Positions 5,416 through 6,377 of a stretch of DNA of 6,377 nucleotides are shown here, piece after piece; within the stretch, counting starts at the first letter, position 1; each line of letters starts with the position of its first letter. The notes below the pieces were generated by a model. It did not search any database and was not told the DNA's origin. It saw only the letters and a list, made by a program, of their open reading frames with translations. Source of the stretch: Bdellovibrionales bacterium (GTDB taxonomy: Bacteria > Bdellovibrionota > Bdellovibrionia > Bdellovibrionales > UBA1609); assembly GCA_020435025.1 (NCBI GenBank), contig JAGRAG010000380.1:1-6377 (forward strand). The letters run 5' to 3'. The translations under genes and the position numbers were made by a program.

Positions 5416-6276
5416 GTGAGAAAGTTGTGGCAACTAGCCCTCTTATCGACGCTCCTTTTTTTTGTGATTGGTTGTAACTCTTATTTTTTTCAACCGACAC
5501 GTCAACTCTATTATCCTCCTGAAAAGTTTCATCTTCTTTATCATCAGTTAAAATTTCCTTCTAAAGATGGAACAGAATTAGCCGCCTGGTTTTTTCCCGC
5601 ACAAAAAAATGGAAAAGTTCTTGCGTCACATGGAACTGTTGTCCAGTTTCATGGTAATGCCGAAAATATGAGTTCTCACTATACGGGCCTTGTTTGGCTA
5701 ACTCAGCATGGCTTTAATCTGTTTGTCTGGGACTATCGAGGCTATGGCATCAGCAAAGGAGAAGCCAGTCGTGAAGGTGTTTACGAGGACAGCTTGGTGG
5801 CCTTGCAGGAAGCGCACAAACAACATGAAGCTATTGATTCATCAAAACCTTTTGTCTTAGTAGGCCAGAGCTTAGGTGGAGCCATTGCTATGCGTGCTTA
5901 TGAAGACTCCGATCTTAATAACGAAATAGACCTTATAGTGCTCGATTCGACCTTTGCTTCTTACAGGCGGGTGGCCTTTAAAGCCCTATCCAAACATTGG
6001 TTTACTTTTTTAGTGAGTCCGTTGGCGTATGTCTTAGTATCCGAAAATAAAGGGCCGAACCAATTTTGGTCGGAAGTGAAGGCGCCTGTTTTAGTGGTGC
6101 ACGATAAAAGTGATCCTGTCGTCCCTTACTCATGCGGTGAAAATGTATTTGAGAAAATTCAAGGTAGGAAGCAGATGTGGTCAGAAGACCTCGGTGGCCA
6201 CATTCGTTTGCTTTCCAATCCTGATTCTGAAACAGCAAAAAAATTTCTTTCTCGGTTATTCGAATTAAATCACTAA
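5416..6276 (+). CDS. Alpha/beta-hydrolase lipoprotein (Bem46/YfhR/ABHD13-like)
   Basis: With the GTG start this is 286 residues. Residues 1-20 are a lipoprotein signal (Arg2, Lys3, hydrophobic core, lipobox VIGC), so Cys20 would be lipidated. The +2 residue is Asn, not Asp, which under the enteric rule favours the outer membrane; that rule may not hold here. The rest is an alpha/beta-hydrolase: oxyanion HGNAEN at 79-84, DYRGYG at 106-111, nucleophile elbow VGQSLGG with Ser152, then Asp233 (in DKSDPVVP) and His262 (in LGGHIR) completing the triad. The layout resembles Bem46/YfhR/ABHD13-type serine hydrolases, whose physiological substrates are mostly unknown; an ester, thioester or peptide substrate is possible. 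It lies 27 bases after the DUF3015 gene without a proper terminator, so it is probably co-transcribed. An upstream in-frame TTG at 5401 is the alternative start. The fold and catalytic residues are clear; the substrate is not. Confidence 0.9.
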   Translation: MRKLWQLALLSTLLFFVIGCNSYFFQPTRQLYYPPEKFHLLYHQLKFPSKDGTELAAWFFPAQKNGKVLASHGTVVQFHGNAENMSSHYTGLVWLTQHGFNLFVWDYRGYGISKGEASREGVYEDSLVALQEAHKQHEAIDSSKPFVLVGQSLGGAIAMRAYEDSDLNNEIDLIVLDSTFASYRRVAFKALSKHWFTFLVSPLAYVLVSENKGPNQFWSEVKAPVLVVHDKSDPVVPYSCGENVFEKIQGRKQMWSEDLGGHIRLLSNPDSETAKKFLSRLFELNH

Positions 6277-6377
6277 ATCCAAAAACGATGGAACAGCCCA
6301 CTTCACGCTCAGACAGTCCTCGCCAAGCGGAGCAGCCATAAATATCTGCACCACTGCTGCAAAACTGCGTGTGAAGA
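6265..6377 (-). other. Possible 3' end of a convergent gene, or structured RNA (partial)
   Basis: On the minus strand one frame is open from the window edge to a TAA at 6265-6267, giving 36 residues that include MAAPLGEDCLSVKW; it would overlap the hydrolase end by 12 bases. Another minus frame is also open and runs into the hydrolase antisense, so openness alone proves little. By eye the stretch is more GC-rich than its surroundings. CTTCAC (6301-6306) pairs with GTGAAG (6371-6376), and inside it GCAGC (6332-6336) pairs with GCTGC (6356-6360). The window ends too soon to decide between a coding end and an RNA. Confidence 0.25.

Noticed and set aside
6002..6301. Minus-strand 99-residue frame opposite the hydrolase C-terminus
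   Set aside because: Antisense to the hydrolase region carrying the catalytic Asp and His; no recognisable domain.
6300..6377. tRNA-like element, suggested by about 77 bases with complementary ends
   Set aside because: No GTTCRA T-loop, no cloverleaf arms and no CCA-compatible end on either strand.

Overview
The window looks like chromosomal DNA of a Gram-negative predatory or related bacterium, most likely from the Bdellovibrionota. The grounds are a DUF3015 secreted protein, a periplasmic DUF4105/Lnb-type protein, a lipobox lipoprotein, moderate-to-low GC judged by eye, and free use of TTG/GTG starts. This assignment is an inference from gene content, not a match to a known genome. No mobile element, CRISPR array, rRNA or tRNA was recognised.

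Layout. Positions 1-78 may hold the last 25 codons of a plus-strand gene entering from the left. Positions 156-2497 (minus strand) carry a two-gene unit of radical SAM enzymes joined by a 4-base ATGA overlap. The upstream gene has its auxiliary iron-sulfur ('twitch') motif at the N-terminus; the downstream one has a SPASM-like cysteine set at the C-terminus. Positions 2498-2702 form a divergent intergenic region with several short inverted repeats, one overlapping a candidate -35 box. Positions 2703-4679 (plus strand) encode an exported DUF4105/Lnb-type protein with a His...Asn-Cys signature and a beta-rich C-terminal half. After a 241-base AT-rich leader region, positions 4921-5388 encode a small exported four-cysteine DUF3015 protein with a good ribosome binding site and strongly skewed codon use. 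It is followed 27 bases later by an alpha/beta-hydrolase lipoprotein (5416-6276). The last 100 bases look more GC-rich and contain nested inverted repeats; they may be the 3' end of a convergent gene or a structured RNA.

How the parts may work together. The two radical SAM genes are almost certainly co-translated and probably act on the same substrate or pathway, but no precursor peptide or partner enzyme is visible. The three plus-strand proteins all act in the cell envelope. A DUF4105/Lnb-type protein could in principle acylate lipoproteins, and the hydrolase is itself a predicted lipoprotein, but nothing in the sequence ties the two functionally. Apart from the radical SAM pair and the unassigned envelope proteins, the region is fairly ordinary.
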